Shown here: in pieces, positions 32,997 to 41,603 of the stretch
Position numbering within the stretch: the first letter of the stretch is position 1
How the letters are laid out: the number at the start of each line of letters is the position of its first letter
NCBI RefSeq assembly: GCF_001613385.1
Contig: NZ_BDCG01000008.1
Coordinates: 393,394 to 457,393, forward strand
Direction: 5' to 3'
DNA length: 64,000 nucleotides
DNA from: Nocardia flavorosea NBRC 108225
GTDB lineage: Bacteria; Actinomycetota; Actinomycetes; Mycobacteriales; Mycobacteriaceae
Notes under the pieces: generated by a model
Seen by the model: only the letters and a program-made list of their open reading frames with translations
What the model was told of the DNA's origin: nothing
Databases searched by the model: none
Made by a program: the position numbers and the translations under genes

Positions 32997-34121
32997 TCAG
33001 CCCGGCGGAAGCTCGCGGGCGAAGAAGTCGAGTGCGTGATCCAGCCCGCCCTGCTGGAGTACATTGTGGCCGGCCTCGAGGATACGGAGTTGGTGTTGGG
33101 TTCCGTTCAGCAAGAACTGGCCGGTGAGGGCGAGGGTGAGAGGTAGGGGGACGACAGCGTCGTAGACGCCGTGTACGACCAGAATCGGGTCCTGGTAACC
33201 GCTGACCGGCACGCCCATGTAGTCGCGCATCATCGGCGCAAACTCTGGATCGTTCAGCGGCCGCGTCAACATATTGCCGATCTGCGCTTCGGCCAGCATC
33301 CGGCCGGTGCCGGAGTTACAGGAGGTTCTGAGCTCACCAACGAAATCCCGGCCGGCCGGGGTGAGATAGTCGTCGATATCGAGCCCCGCGCCGACCATAC
33401 CGGACAGTACGAGTGTGACGGCCCGACCGGCGAAGCCCGGCAGCTCGAGCTGGTCCGGCCTGGAGCGCAGGAAGATGTGCTCCATATTGCTGACCGGCGC
33501 CAGGGCGACTGTCCCGCGGAAATCGAGCTCGGGGGCGTACTCCGGGGCGTACCGGCCGGCGCCGAGCGCGGCGTGACCACCCTGAGAGAATCCGGTGACA
33601 CCCCAACTGGTGGAGAGACCGCCTACGGCGGCGCGGGTGGCACGTACCGCGTCGATGGTAGCGCTGGCGGCTGTGCTGGTCTGCAGATATGGGTGCGGCA
33701 CCGGGGACCCCGGACTCAAACCGATGTAGTCGGGCGCGACCACCGCGTAACCGGCATCGTTGAGCCGGCGCACGATCGGTCCCGTCTCCTCTTCGAGCTG
33801 GGGAGAACCGGTCAGTCCGCACTGCTGCCCCACACCGGAAGTGCCGTGATCCCATGCGACGATCCGGTAGCCGCCGTCCGGGGCGGGACCATCCGGAACC
33901 CGAACCAGAGCTTCCGCGGCAATGAGTTTCCCGCCGGGCCCCGTGGTGACATAGCCGATGCGCTGGACATCGTCGAGTCCGCCCCATTCGCGGCCGATCG
34001 GTTCCGCGGATAACAGGAGCCCCGGGTACCAAGACGTATCCGCATGCGCGACCACTGGCAGTCCGGCGCACAGCGTCGTGACCAATGTCAGAACCCCCAC
34101 AATTGTCCGGACGACGTGCAC
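32997..34121 (-). CDS. Secreted lipase/esterase (LIP family, alpha/beta hydrolase)
   Basis: 374 aa. A signal peptide (TIVGVLTLVTTLCAGLPVVAHA) likely cleaves near residue 27. The nucleophile elbow is GFSQGGHAA with Ser179, and WDHGTSGVGQQCG and YAVVAPDYIGL fit the secretory lipase family common in Nocardia and mycobacteria. The acid and His should be in DPILVVHGVYDAVVPL and LEAGHNVLQ. Start GTG 34121 was chosen because GAGGAGAGG lies just upstream; an ATG at 34187 would put 22 extra basic residues before the signal. The 160 bp between this gene and the acyltransferase gene holds nothing recognised. Confidence 0.88.
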   Translation of the reverse strand: MHVVRTIVGVLTLVTTLCAGLPVVAHADTSWYPGLLLSAEPIGREWGGLDDVQRIGYVTTGPGGKLIAAEALVRVPDGPAPDGGYRIVAWDHGTSGVGQQCGLTGSPQLEEETGPIVRRLNDAGYAVVAPDYIGLSPGSPVPHPYLQTSTAASATIDAVRATRAAVGGLSTSWGVTGFSQGGHAALGAGRYAPEYAPELDFRGTVALAPVSNMEHIFLRSRPDQLELPGFAGRAVTLVLSGMVGAGLDIDDYLTPAGRDFVGELRTSCNSGTGRMLAEAQIGNMLTRPLNDPEFAPMMRDYMGVPVSGYQDPILVVHGVYDAVVPLPLTLALTGQFLLNGTQHQLRILEAGHNVLQQGGLDHALDFFARELPPG

Positions 34122-34229
34122 CAGCCCTCTCCTCTGCCTCACTGCGGTCGAGATACATGATCGCAGCAATCCGGACGGTCCGCCCACGCAGTACCGTGTC
34201 CGGGCCGGTGACCCGGGCGTGTCCCAGGT

Positions 34230-34760
34230 TCAGCGGACAGGTGGTGCGATCTGCCAGTGTTTTTCCAGGGCACCGGCGATATCAGGTAACACGGTTACGG
34301 GAATTCTCTTGTGCCGCAAGATATTCCGAATTTCGGTGATTTGTTCGCGTTTTCGCAGGTCATAGGCGCCGGATACCGGACCGGACACCGGCGGAATGGA
34401 TAGGAGAATCAGTTCGCTGTGCAATTCCTCACCCTCGGTCAGATCCAGCGCGAGGGCCCACCGCGACCGCTCGTCCAGTCCGAACCGCCCGGCGATCACC
34501 CGATCCCATTCGATACTGGTCACCGACCACGGGGTACGCCGGTGAATCGCGTCTTCGGCCAATACGACGACATCCCGCTTGAACAGGGCGAACAGGGCCA
34601 CCACAGCGAGCAGCGCCCCGAGCACCAGCCCGGTGAAGACGCGACCGGCCCCGAACAGCAGCACCGTAGGCACCGTCACGGCCATCACGACCGCCGTCCC
34701 GGCCATACCGTAACCCAGCGCCCGCCCGGTGGGCACCACACCCGCGTGCACCCTGTGCAT
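34230..34760 (-). CDS. Membrane protein with two helices and PH-like domain
   Basis: 176 aa. Two adjacent helices (about 19-45 and 50-60) are followed by a soluble domain that begins RDVVVLAEDAIHRRTPWSVTSIEWDRVIAG, a beta-rich pattern like bacterial PH (DUF2244/PH_6-type) domains. ATG 34760 has GGAG 5 bases upstream. The gene lies 82 bp downstream of the encapsulin stop on the same strand and may be read with it, but nothing links it functionally. The family call is tentative. Confidence 0.7.
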   Translation of the reverse strand: MHRVHAGVVPTGRALGYGMAGTAVVMAVTVPTVLLFGAGRVFTGLVLGALLAVVALFALFKRDVVVLAEDAIHRRTPWSVTSIEWDRVIAGRFGLDERSRWALALDLTEGEELHSELILLSIPPVSGPVSGAYDLRKREQITEIRNILRHKRIPVTVLPDIAGALEKHWQIAPPVR

Positions 34761-34842
34761 ACCGACTCCACTCACCCGAACACGTGTTGCCGGCCACACG
34801 GTACCGGATCGCCCGCCCCGGAGCGGGCGTCACGGCATCCAC

Positions 34843-35640
34843 TCAGTGCAGGGCTACGGCGGCCTCGGCGGAATAGACCTGGAAGGTCATGCTCTGCTGG
34901 AAATACAGCTGGACGGTTTCGGCATCATGGCCGAGATAGCCGATGGACAGGTCCTGGCCGAGGGTGAGGTCGAAATCCCCGCCTCGGGTGGTGAGCACGA
35001 AGGCGCCGTCGATAGCGGGCGCCCAGATGATCTCCCCGTCGGGTACGAGGCGCTCCAGGTGGGTGCGCAGCGGATGGCCGTGGTTGGAGGTCTCGCTGAC
35101 CTTGGTGTACAGGTCGGCGCTGAGCAGTACCGAATACGGCCCGTCGACCCCGGCCAGCCGCAACTGGCTCACCGCCAGGGCGATCACCTCGGGCACCCCG
35201 AAGACATCGTCGGGGAGCGCGATCGCCCGGTTCGACGAGGCCGCCCGGATACCGGTGATCCCGGCGGCGGCGTAGCCCTCGAAAACGGCCCGGTCCTCGG
35301 CGAAGGCGATCTTGCGGGCGGCGTCCTTGACCGGATCCAGGTCGGTGTCCTGGGCACCACGCTCGACATTGTCGAGTTCCTCCCGCGACAGCGTGAACGG
35401 CACCCGCAACTCCACCAGTGGCGCCACCACCCGCTGCCGGGCCACGACCCCGTCGTTCGGGGCGGCGATCGGGGTCGTGTGGCCGAGGCCACGCGCGGAG
35501 TAGTCGGTACCGTGCGGTCCGGAAAGATCCACCACCCGGCGGCCGGCGTTATGCCGTTTGAACGTCCGCGCGGACTCCTCTTCGATAACGGCCCAGGCCG
35601 CGTCCGTGATCGGCGCGAGCTCACGATGCAGGTTGTTCAT
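34843..35640 (-). CDS. Encapsulin nanocompartment shell protein (family 1)
   Basis: 265 aa, HK97-like fold. MNNLHRELAPITDAAWAVIE and FKRHNAGRRVVDLSGPHG are the encapsulin N-terminal signature. EDRAVFEGYAAAGITGI, LSADLYTKVSET and the C-terminal SIGYLGHDAETVQLYFQQSM are also typical. Such subunits self-assemble into a T=1 shell of about 24 nm. The ATG overlaps the DyP peroxidase stop by 4 bases (ATGA), and DyP carries the cargo tail, so this operon makes a loaded peroxidase compartment like M. tuberculosis Cfp29 with DyP. Confidence 0.97.
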   Translation of the reverse strand: MNNLHRELAPITDAAWAVIEEESARTFKRHNAGRRVVDLSGPHGTDYSARGLGHTTPIAAPNDGVVARQRVVAPLVELRVPFTLSREELDNVERGAQDTDLDPVKDAARKIAFAEDRAVFEGYAAAGITGIRAASSNRAIALPDDVFGVPEVIALAVSQLRLAGVDGPYSVLLSADLYTKVSETSNHGHPLRTHLERLVPDGEIIWAPAIDGAFVLTTRGGDFDLTLGQDLSIGYLGHDAETVQLYFQQSMTFQVYSAEAAVALH

Positions 35641-36689
35641 ACGGTGCTGCTCCTTTTCAATGTGCCGATACCGAGTGAACCGTCCGCGCTCGGCGCCGGA
35701 CCCGGCTGTACCGCCGCTTTCCCGGCCGGTTCCACCGCGGTATCCGCCGCCGGCGGCGCGGGCAGATCGTCGAAGAAATCCTGCGGCGGAACAAAGAACA
35801 GGGTGCCGGTGACGGCCGTGGAAAAATCCAGAATCCGGTCATGGGTTGCCTCGTCGGTACCGAGGAACATCCGCTCCAGCATGATCTCGGTGGTCCGGGG
35901 TGTTGCCGAATAGCCGACGAAATACGTGCCGAACTCGCCCTCACGGATACTGCCGAAAGGCATATTCGCGCGCAGGATCTCCCGTTCGGTACCGTCGGGC
36001 TCGATCACCTGGTTCACCGCGATATGCGAATCCGCGGGCTTGTCCGCCTCGTCCAGTTCGAAATCCTCGAGTTTGGTCCGGCCGATGACCCGCTCCTGCT
36101 CCTGTACCGGCAGGGCCCGCCAGGCCGGCAGATCGTGCAGATACTTCTGCACGATCACATAGCTGCCGCCGGTGAAGTCCGGATCGCCGGCCCCGATCAG
36201 CGCGGCCACACCGGCGGCCGAATCGGGGAACGCACCCTCGGGGTTCTCGGTGCCGTCGACGAACCCCAGCAGATCGCGTTGTTCGAAATACCGGAACCCG
36301 ACGGTTTCGTCGACGATCGCGCCCACCCCGGCCAACCGGTCGCCGATGGCCATCGCCAACTCGAAACAGGCGTCGTGCGCTTGGGCGCGGATATGGAACA
36401 GCAGATCGCCCGGGGTCGCGGGGGCATGGTGCAACGGGCCGTCGTATCCGGGGAATTCGTGCAGTTCGGCCGGACGGGGGCCGCCGAAAAGCCGGTCCCA
36501 TGCCGCCGACCCGATACCGGTGATGCACCCCAGCCCCGCCCCCGGAAGCCGGAAACCGATCGCCCGCCGCAAACCCGGTAGCTCGGCCAGCAGATCCCGC
36601 GCCACCGCCTCACCACCTGGTTCGATGGTGGCGACGAGGAAATGCGCGGCCGGGGTGAGTGGTTCGAGTATCGGCTGCGGCTGCCCCAT
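35637..36689 (-). CDS. DyP-type heme peroxidase, encapsulin cargo
   Basis: 350 aa. The GxxDG motif is GFVDG (142-146, catalytic Asp145), the proximal heme ligand is His222 in DSHIAVNQ, and the distal Arg is Arg240 in ILRANMP. A Pro/Ala-rich linker (about 310-335) leads to DGSLGIGTLKRSS, which matches the encapsulin cargo-loading peptide (DGSLGIGSLKGS type, from memory). The enzyme should oxidise peroxide-dependent substrates inside the shell encoded next. Its stop overlaps the encapsulin start. No strong Shine-Dalgarno precedes ATG 36689; a cupin gene lies 50 bp upstream on the same strand. Confidence 0.97.
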   Translation of the reverse strand: MGQPQPILEPLTPAAHFLVATIEPGGEAVARDLLAELPGLRRAIGFRLPGAGLGCITGIGSAAWDRLFGGPRPAELHEFPGYDGPLHHAPATPGDLLFHIRAQAHDACFELAMAIGDRLAGVGAIVDETVGFRYFEQRDLLGFVDGTENPEGAFPDSAAGVAALIGAGDPDFTGGSYVIVQKYLHDLPAWRALPVQEQERVIGRTKLEDFELDEADKPADSHIAVNQVIEPDGTEREILRANMPFGSIREGEFGTYFVGYSATPRTTEIMLERMFLGTDEATHDRILDFSTAVTGTLFFVPPQDFFDDLPAPPAADTAVEPAGKAAVQPGPAPSADGSLGIGTLKRSSTV

Positions 36690-36739
36690 AGGCGATCACA
36701 CTACCGGCGAGCCGCCCCGGCCCCGCACATTCCCGGTGG

Positions 36740-37066
36740 CTACTTGGCCACAGTCAGCAGGAAGGCCACATCGTCGATCGCCAGCACGCTGTGCCGGGCC
36801 TTCGGCACCACCAGCAGGTCGCCGGTCGATCCTTTCCACTCGTTGTCGCCGCTGTTCAGGGTGAGCGTGCCGGAGAGCACCAGCACGGTGGCCTCGCCCT
36901 GGTTGTCGTGTTCGGCCAGCGACTGGCCGGCGCACAATCCGACGACCGTCTGCCGCAACGAATTGGCATGTCCCCCGTAGATCGTCTGAGAACTACGGCC
37001 ACTGGTGGTGGTCGCCGCCATCTTGAGCTGCTGCCGGGCCACCGCTGTCAGCGATTTCTTGTCCAT
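36740..37066 (-). CDS. Cupin-domain protein upstream of DyP-encapsulin
   Basis: 108 aa, single cupin barrel. The first motif, AEHDNQGEATVLVLSGTLTL, keeps His and Glu; the second, GDLLVVPKARHSVLAIDD, keeps one His. The sequence resembles small cupins of the DUF861/LuxR-associated kind, which may bind metal or a small acid. It lies 50 bp upstream of DyP on the same strand, so cotranscription with the nanocompartment is likely. It has no cargo tail, so it is probably not packaged by that route. AAAGG precedes the ATG. Confidence 0.8.
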   Translation of the reverse strand: MDKKSLTAVARQQLKMAATTTSGRSSQTIYGGHANSLRQTVVGLCAGQSLAEHDNQGEATVLVLSGTLTLNSGDNEWKGSTGDLLVVPKARHSVLAIDDVAFLLTVAK

Positions 37067-37270
37067 GAACCGCCTTTCGCCTCCGCGTACCCGCGACCGG
37101 GCTGGTGATCACGGGGTCGTATCGCCGAGTATGCCCGACCCGGACGCGGCATTCCCCCGTTTCTCCGAGCTGTGCTCCTTTTGCCACCGGGCGACACATC
37201 TGCGGCGCCCGCCCGCAACGTGCTCCGGGCATCCGCCTGCGCTACCCGGCGGCTGGAGCAGTGCGGCCGC

Positions 37271-37768
37271 TCAGCGGGTGAAGCGGCGGGTGCGATAGCG
37301 CAGGCCGCCGGACGACTCCAGCCAATCCTGCGCATCGGCGGAATGCCATTCCGGCCCGATTTCGGGGGCGTAAGCATCCCCGTACACCTCGGTATCCACC
37401 TCGGTGATCAGGAGTTCGGTGGCATACGGCAGCGCCGCGCGGTAGACCTCGCCACCGCCCATCACCCAGGTGTTCGCGGGGGCGGCCAGATCGAGCGCGG
37501 CCGGGACGGAACCGGCGGCTTCGGCACCCACGGCCGACCAATCCGCCTGCCGGGTCACCACGATATTGCGGCGGCCGGGCAGCGGGCGGAAACGCTCCGG
37601 TAGCGATTCCCAGGTCCGCCGGCCCATCACCACGGGATGACCGGTGGTCGTCTCCCGGAAGAGCGCCATATCTTCGGGCACCCGCCACGGGATGGTGTTG
37701 TCCACCCCGATCACTCCGTCGGGCGTCTGCGCCCAGATCATGCCGATGACGCGTCCCGGTGCGGTCAT
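37271..37768 (-). CDS. dfrA: Dihydrofolate reductase
   Basis: 165 aa. It reduces dihydrofolate to tetrahydrofolate. [31 protein letters not shown] holds the substrate site with the acidic residue in [17 protein letters not shown] and [15 protein letters not shown] are the NADPH-binding signatures. The ATG overlaps the thyA stop by 4 bases, so thyA-dfrA form a coupled pair as in mycobacteria. The 204-bp gap to the cupin start holds nothing I recognise. Confidence 0.96.
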   Translation of the reverse strand: MTAPGRVIGMIWAQTPDGVIGVDNTIPWRVPEDMALFRETTTGHPVVMGRRTWESLPERFRPLPGRRNIVVTRQADWSAVGAEAAGSVPAALDLAAPANTWVMGGGEVYRAALPYATELLITEVDTEVYGDAYAPEIGPEWHSADAQDWLESSGGLRYRTRRFTR

Positions 37769-38613
37769 ACGGCCACCGGAGCCTTGATCGCCGGGTGATG
37801 GCGGTAGTCCAGTATCCGCACGTCCTCGTACCGGTAGTCGAACAGCGACGGGGCCCGGGCGAGATCGAGTTCCGGGAACGGGTAGGGGTTACGGGTCAGC
37901 TGTTCGGCGACCTGTTCGTGGTGATTGTCGTAGATATGGCAGTCACCGCCGGTCCAGATGAAATCACCGGGTTCGAGCCCGCTCTGCTGAGCCACCATCA
38001 CCGTGAGCAGGGCGTAACTGGCGATATTGAACGGCACCCCGAGGAACAGGTCGGCGCTGCGCTGGTACAGCTGGCAGGACAACCGGCCGTCGGCGACATA
38101 GAACTGGAACAGGGCATGGCAGGGTGCCAGCGCCATCCGGTCGAGCTCGGCCACATTCCAGGCCGAGACGAGCATGCGCCGGGAATCCGGGTCGGTCCGC
38201 AGGGTGTGCAGCACCTGCGCGATCTGGTCGATATGGCGGCCGTCGGGCGCGGGCCAGGAGCGCCACTGCACGCCGTAGACGGGCCCCAGCTCACCGTCGG
38301 CGCCGGCCCATTCGTCCCAGATGCTGACCCCGTGCTCCTGCAGCCACTGCACATTGGAATCCCCGCGCAGGAACCACAGCAGCTCGTACACGATCGATTT
38401 GAGATGGACCTTTTTGGTGGTGATCAGCGGGAAGCCGGCGGAGAGGTCGTATCGGAGCTGATGCCCGAACACGCTACGGGTCCCGGTGCCGGTGCGGTCT
38501 GCCTTGGCGGTACCGGTGTCGAGCACCCTCCGTAAGAGGTCCTCGTATTGGGTGTCCGGAGCGCGGTCCGCCTCCCGGGGGCTCGCCGCGCTCGTACCAG
38601 GGCCACCGTCCAC
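37765..38613 (-). CDS. thyA: Thymidylate synthase
   Basis: 282 aa from GTG 38613. It makes dTMP from dUMP using methylene-[27 protein letters not shown], catalytic Cys in [33 protein letters not shown] and the terminal [10 protein letters not shown] are all present. The family core begins about 20 residues after this start. An earlier GTG at 38691 is in frame, but the added 26 residues are encoded by a 24-bp tandem repeat and look like low-complexity Ala/Ser. No good Shine-Dalgarno marks either start. Confidence 0.93.
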   Translation of the reverse strand: MDGGPGTSAASPREADRAPDTQYEDLLRRVLDTGTAKADRTGTGTRSVFGHQLRYDLSAGFPLITTKKVHLKSIVYELLWFLRGDSNVQWLQEHGVSIWDEWAGADGELGPVYGVQWRSWPAPDGRHIDQIAQVLHTLRTDPDSRRMLVSAWNVAELDRMALAPCHALFQFYVADGRLSCQLYQRSADLFLGVPFNIASYALLTVMVAQQSGLEPGDFIWTGGDCHIYDNHHEQVAEQLTRNPYPFPELDLARAPSLFDYRYEDVRILDYRHHPAIKAPVAV

Positions 38614-38626
38614 GCCCGCCGTACTC

Positions 38627-38698
38627 TTCGCTGCGCTCGCGCCGGCGTTGCTCGCTGCGTTCACCACGGGATCGTTCGCTGCGCTCGCCACGGGCCGA
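38627..38698. repeat. 24-bp tandem repeat, three units, upstream of thyA
   Basis: Units start at 38627, 38651 and 38675; the shared core is TTCGCTGCGCTCGC (CTCGCTGCGTTCAC in the middle unit). Repeats of this type are often seen as low-complexity Ser/Arg/Glu-Arg coding in high-GC actinobacteria. Here they make the thyA start ambiguous. 38699-39094 upstream of cobF shows no gene, riboswitch or clear hairpin that I could identify. Confidence 0.75.
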
Positions 38699-39094
38699 GC
38701 TTAACTCCATGCCGAGCCCCGCCCACGCGCGCCCGCGCATTGGTCCGCAGCACCCACTCGGCCGCGGTTGCCAGGTCAGCGCGCACGTATCGGGACGGCG
38801 GGTGCAGTGCACACGTCTACGACAGGGCGAACGAACCGGCGGCTGAGCGGCCTCCACGGCGAGTGTCTGTCCTCGCTGCGAGGTGCAGGGAGGCATGCGG
38901 GGCAGGGTCCATCGGCCGCGAGCGGGCCACTCGGAACTGCCCGGCGCGCTCAAAGGGCACAGGTGCCGCGGCCTACGGTTCCGTGTGGCCGGTGCGCGGC
39001 CGTAGCGATCCGGCCGGCTGCCACGAGTACGACCGTCCCGGCCGGATACCGCCCCCACAATCGCCGCCGCCTCCGGCCTGCCAAGCTGACCTCC

Positions 39095-39835
39095 ATGCGG
39101 AAGCTGTATGTGATCGGTATCGGCGCCGGTGACCCCGATCAGGTGACGATGCAGGCCGTCAAGGCGCTGCGGGAGGTCGACGTCTTCTTCGTTATGGGCA
39201 AGGGCACCGAGAAACAGCAGCTCGTGGATGTGCGCACCGCGATCCTCGACGAGCACGCCGGCCGTCCCTACCGGATCGTCGAGATCCCCGACCCGCCGCG
39301 CGACCGCACACCGGCCGACTACAACGCGACCGTGCTCGATTGGCACGAACGCCGTTCGATGTTGCTGGAAGAGGCGTTCGCCGGCACCGAAGGTGTGGGG
39401 GCGATCCTGGTGTGGGGGGATCCGGCGCTCTACGACAGCACCCTGCGCATGGTCGAACAGGTACTGGCCCGCGGCACACTGGCCTTCGACTACACCGTGA
39501 TTCCCGGGGTGACCAGCGTGCACGCCCTCGCGGCCCGGCATCGGATCGTCCTGCACCGGATCGGCGAACCGGTGCACATCACCACCGGGCGGCGGTTGCG
39601 CGCCGAGGGGCTGGGCGGCGGATCGACGGTGGTCATGCTCGACGCCGACTGTGCGTTCACCTCCGTCCCGGGCGATACCTACATCTGGTGGGGCGCCTAC
39701 CTCGGAATGCCGGACGAAACGCTGTTCCACGGCAGGGCCGGCGAGATCGGCGCGGAAATCGTGCGCCGGCGCGCGGAGTTGCGGGCACGCAAGGGCTGGA
39801 TCATGGATATCTACCTGCTGCGCCCCGCTGAATGA
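39095..39835 (+). CDS. cobF: Precorrin-6A synthase (deacetylating)
   Basis: 246 aa. A SAM-dependent methyltransferase of the aerobic cobalamin pathway that methylates precorrin-5 at C-1 with loss of acetate. MRKLYVIGIGAGDPDQVTMQ is the typical glycine-rich SAM-binding start; WGDPALYDSTLRMVEQVL and VIPGVTSVHALAARHRI fit CobF. The frame is open upstream, but the first residues match family proteins only from ATG 39095. No other cob gene is in the window and no B12 riboswitch is seen upstream. Confidence 0.92.
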   Translation: MRKLYVIGIGAGDPDQVTMQAVKALREVDVFFVMGKGTEKQQLVDVRTAILDEHAGRPYRIVEIPDPPRDRTPADYNATVLDWHERRSMLLEEAFAGTEGVGAILVWGDPALYDSTLRMVEQVLARGTLAFDYTVIPGVTSVHALAARHRIVLHRIGEPVHITTGRRLRAEGLGGGSTVVMLDADCAFTSVPGDTYIWWGAYLGMPDETLFHGRAGEIGAEIVRRRAELRARKGWIMDIYLLRPAE

Positions 39836-39872
39836 GCTGGTAATCGGCCTGCGGGTCGTAGCATGGTCTCCC

Positions 39873-40118
39873 ATGACCGAACAGGACATACTCGGGCGGA
39901 TCAAGGAACTGGTCGACCACGAGCACGACCTGCGGTCGCGAGCCTCACGCGGGGAGCTCGATCCCGATGTGGAGCGGCGCCGCCTGGCCGAAGTGGAAGT
40001 CATGCTCGATCAGTGCTGGGATCTGCTCCGGCAGCGACGGGCCCGTATCGATCGCGACGAATCCCCCGACGAGGCGCAGCCACGACCGCCGGGACAGGTC
40101 GAGGGATACCTGCAGTAG
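39873..40118 (+). CDS. DUF2630 family protein
   Basis: 81 aa, highly charged and helical: MTEQDILGRIKELVDHEHDL, then LAEVEVMLDQCWDLLRQRRA and a C-terminal RPPGQVEGYLQ. This is the compact DUF2630 pattern found across actinobacteria; its function is unknown. It starts 37 bp after cobF and ends 9 bp before the flavin disulfide reductase, so it belongs to that plus-strand group. Confidence 0.9.
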   Translation: MTEQDILGRIKELVDHEHDLRSRASRGELDPDVERRRLAEVEVMLDQCWDLLRQRRARIDRDESPDEAQPRPPGQVEGYLQ

Positions 40119-40127
40119 GCGGCCACG

Positions 40128-41603
40128 ATGACCGGAATAGATTCCGCGGCAAAGGAATACGATGTCATCGTCGTGGGTGGCGGACCGGCCGGTGAGAATG
40201 CCGCCGCCTATGCGACCGCGGGCAGCGACCGCACCGCGGCCATTGTGGAACGCGAACGGGTCGGCGGCGAATGCTCGTACTGGGCCTGTATTCCCAGTAA
40301 GGCTCTGTTGCGGCCGGGGCATGTACTGAGTTCCGCGCGCGGCCTGCCCGGCATCGAGGCCCGCGGCCCCGATGTGGGCGCGGTACTGCGCCGGCGCGAC
40401 GAATTCGTCCACGCCCGCGACGGCGGCCACGACGATTCGGGCCAGCTCGACTGGGCCGCGCAGCAGGGTATCGACGTGATCCGCGGCGCCGGCCGGCTCG
40501 CCGGCGTTCGCAGGATCCGGATCGGCGAACACGAACTGCACGCCCGCCTGGCCGTGGTGCTCGCCACCGGCAGCCGGGCGTCCGTACCCGATATCCCCGG
40601 TCTGCGCGAGGCCCTGCCCTGGACTTCGCGCGATGTGACCAACCTGCGCGAGATCCCGAAACGTGTCGTGGTGATCGGTGGCGGTGTGGTGGCCTGTGAG
40701 GCCGCGACCTGGTTGTCGGCGCTCGGCGCCGAAGTCACCGTCCTGGTGCGCGGAAACCGGCTGCTCACCGGTGTCGAACAGTTCGCCGGGGAGCGGGTGG
40801 CCGAGGCACTCACGGCCCGCGGCGTGGATATCGAATTCGGGACCGGCCCGCAGCGGATCCGGCGTCCGGCAGCGGCAGACCACGGGGAAGGCAGGATCCA
40901 CGGCGGACCCGTCACGGTGCACGCCGAGGGCCCCGGCGGCGAGACCACGGTGCTCGCCGACGAAATCGTAGTGGCCACCGGCCGTACCCCCAACGGCGAC
41001 GATATCGGCCTCGAAACCGTCGGGCTGAAGCCCGGATATGTCGAGGTGGATGATCAACTGACCGTCACCGGGGTACCCGGTGACTGGCTGTATGCCGTCG
41101 GCGATATCAACCACCGGGCCGCACTCACCCATATGGGCAAGTACCAGGCACGCGTATGCGGCGATGTGATCGCGGCCCGGGCGGAGGGCCGGCCGCTGAC
41201 GGATCCCCGATACCGCGCCAGCGCGGACAGGCATGCTGTCCCCCAGGTCGTTTTCACCGATCCCGAAGTAGGCGCCGTGGGCCTGACAGCCGATGCCGCC
41301 CGCCGTGCCGGGCACGATATCCGCACGGTAGGAGTGGATATCGAGGTCGCGGGTTCGGCGCTGACCCGCGACGACTACCGGGGCCACGCCGCGCTCGTTG
41401 TCGACAACACCACCGATACCCTGCTCGGTGCCACCTTCGTGGGTCCCGATATCGGGGAGCAGCTACATGCCGCCACGATCGCGGTCGCCGGGCGGGTTCC
41501 GCTGGAGGCGCTGTGGCACGCGGTCCCGGCGTTCCCCGCGGTGAGCGAATTCTGGTTACGGCTGTTGGAGACCGACCGGTCGTCGTTACCATCGGCCACA
41601 TGA
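40128..41603 (+). CDS. FAD-dependent pyridine nucleotide-disulfide oxidoreductase
   Basis: 491 aa. FAD motif VVVGGGPAGE (14-23), redox pair Cys49/Cys54 in ECSYWACIPSK (spacing CxxxxC), NAD(P)-binding VVVIGGGVVACEAA (near 182), and VVATGRTPN and YAVGDINH. The C-terminal HAVPAFPAVSE keeps the His-Glu pair of the active site. It belongs to the Lpd/mercuric reductase/LpdA group; the substrate cannot be told. Similar genes are often labelled dihydrolipoamide dehydrogenase or quinone reductase. The stop overlaps the esterase start (ATGA). Confidence 0.9.
   Translation: MTGIDSAAKEYDVIVVGGGPAGENAAAYATAGSDRTAAIVERERVGGECSYWACIPSKALLRPGHVLSSARGLPGIEARGPDVGAVLRRRDEFVHARDGGHDDSGQLDWAAQQGIDVIRGAGRLAGVRRIRIGEHELHARLAVVLATGSRASVPDIPGLREALPWTSRDVTNLREIPKRVVVIGGGVVACEAATWLSALGAEVTVLVRGNRLLTGVEQFAGERVAEALTARGVDIEFGTGPQRIRRPAAADHGEGRIHGGPVTVHAEGPGGETTVLADEIVVATGRTPNGDDIGLETVGLKPGYVEVDDQLTVTGVPGDWLYAVGDINHRAALTHMGKYQARVCGDVIAARAEGRPLTDPRYRASADRHAVPQVVFTDPEVGAVGLTADAARRAGHDIRTVGVDIEVAGSALTRDDYRGHAALVVDNTTDTLLGATFVGPDIGEQLHAATIAVAGRVPLEALWHAVPAFPAVSEFWLRLLETDRSSLPSAT

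Noticed and set aside
38700..39094. Cobalamin riboswitch before cobF
   Set aside because: Looked for the B12-box core (GCCACTG and the AGYCMGGAGACC-type pattern) without success; scattered partial matches only.
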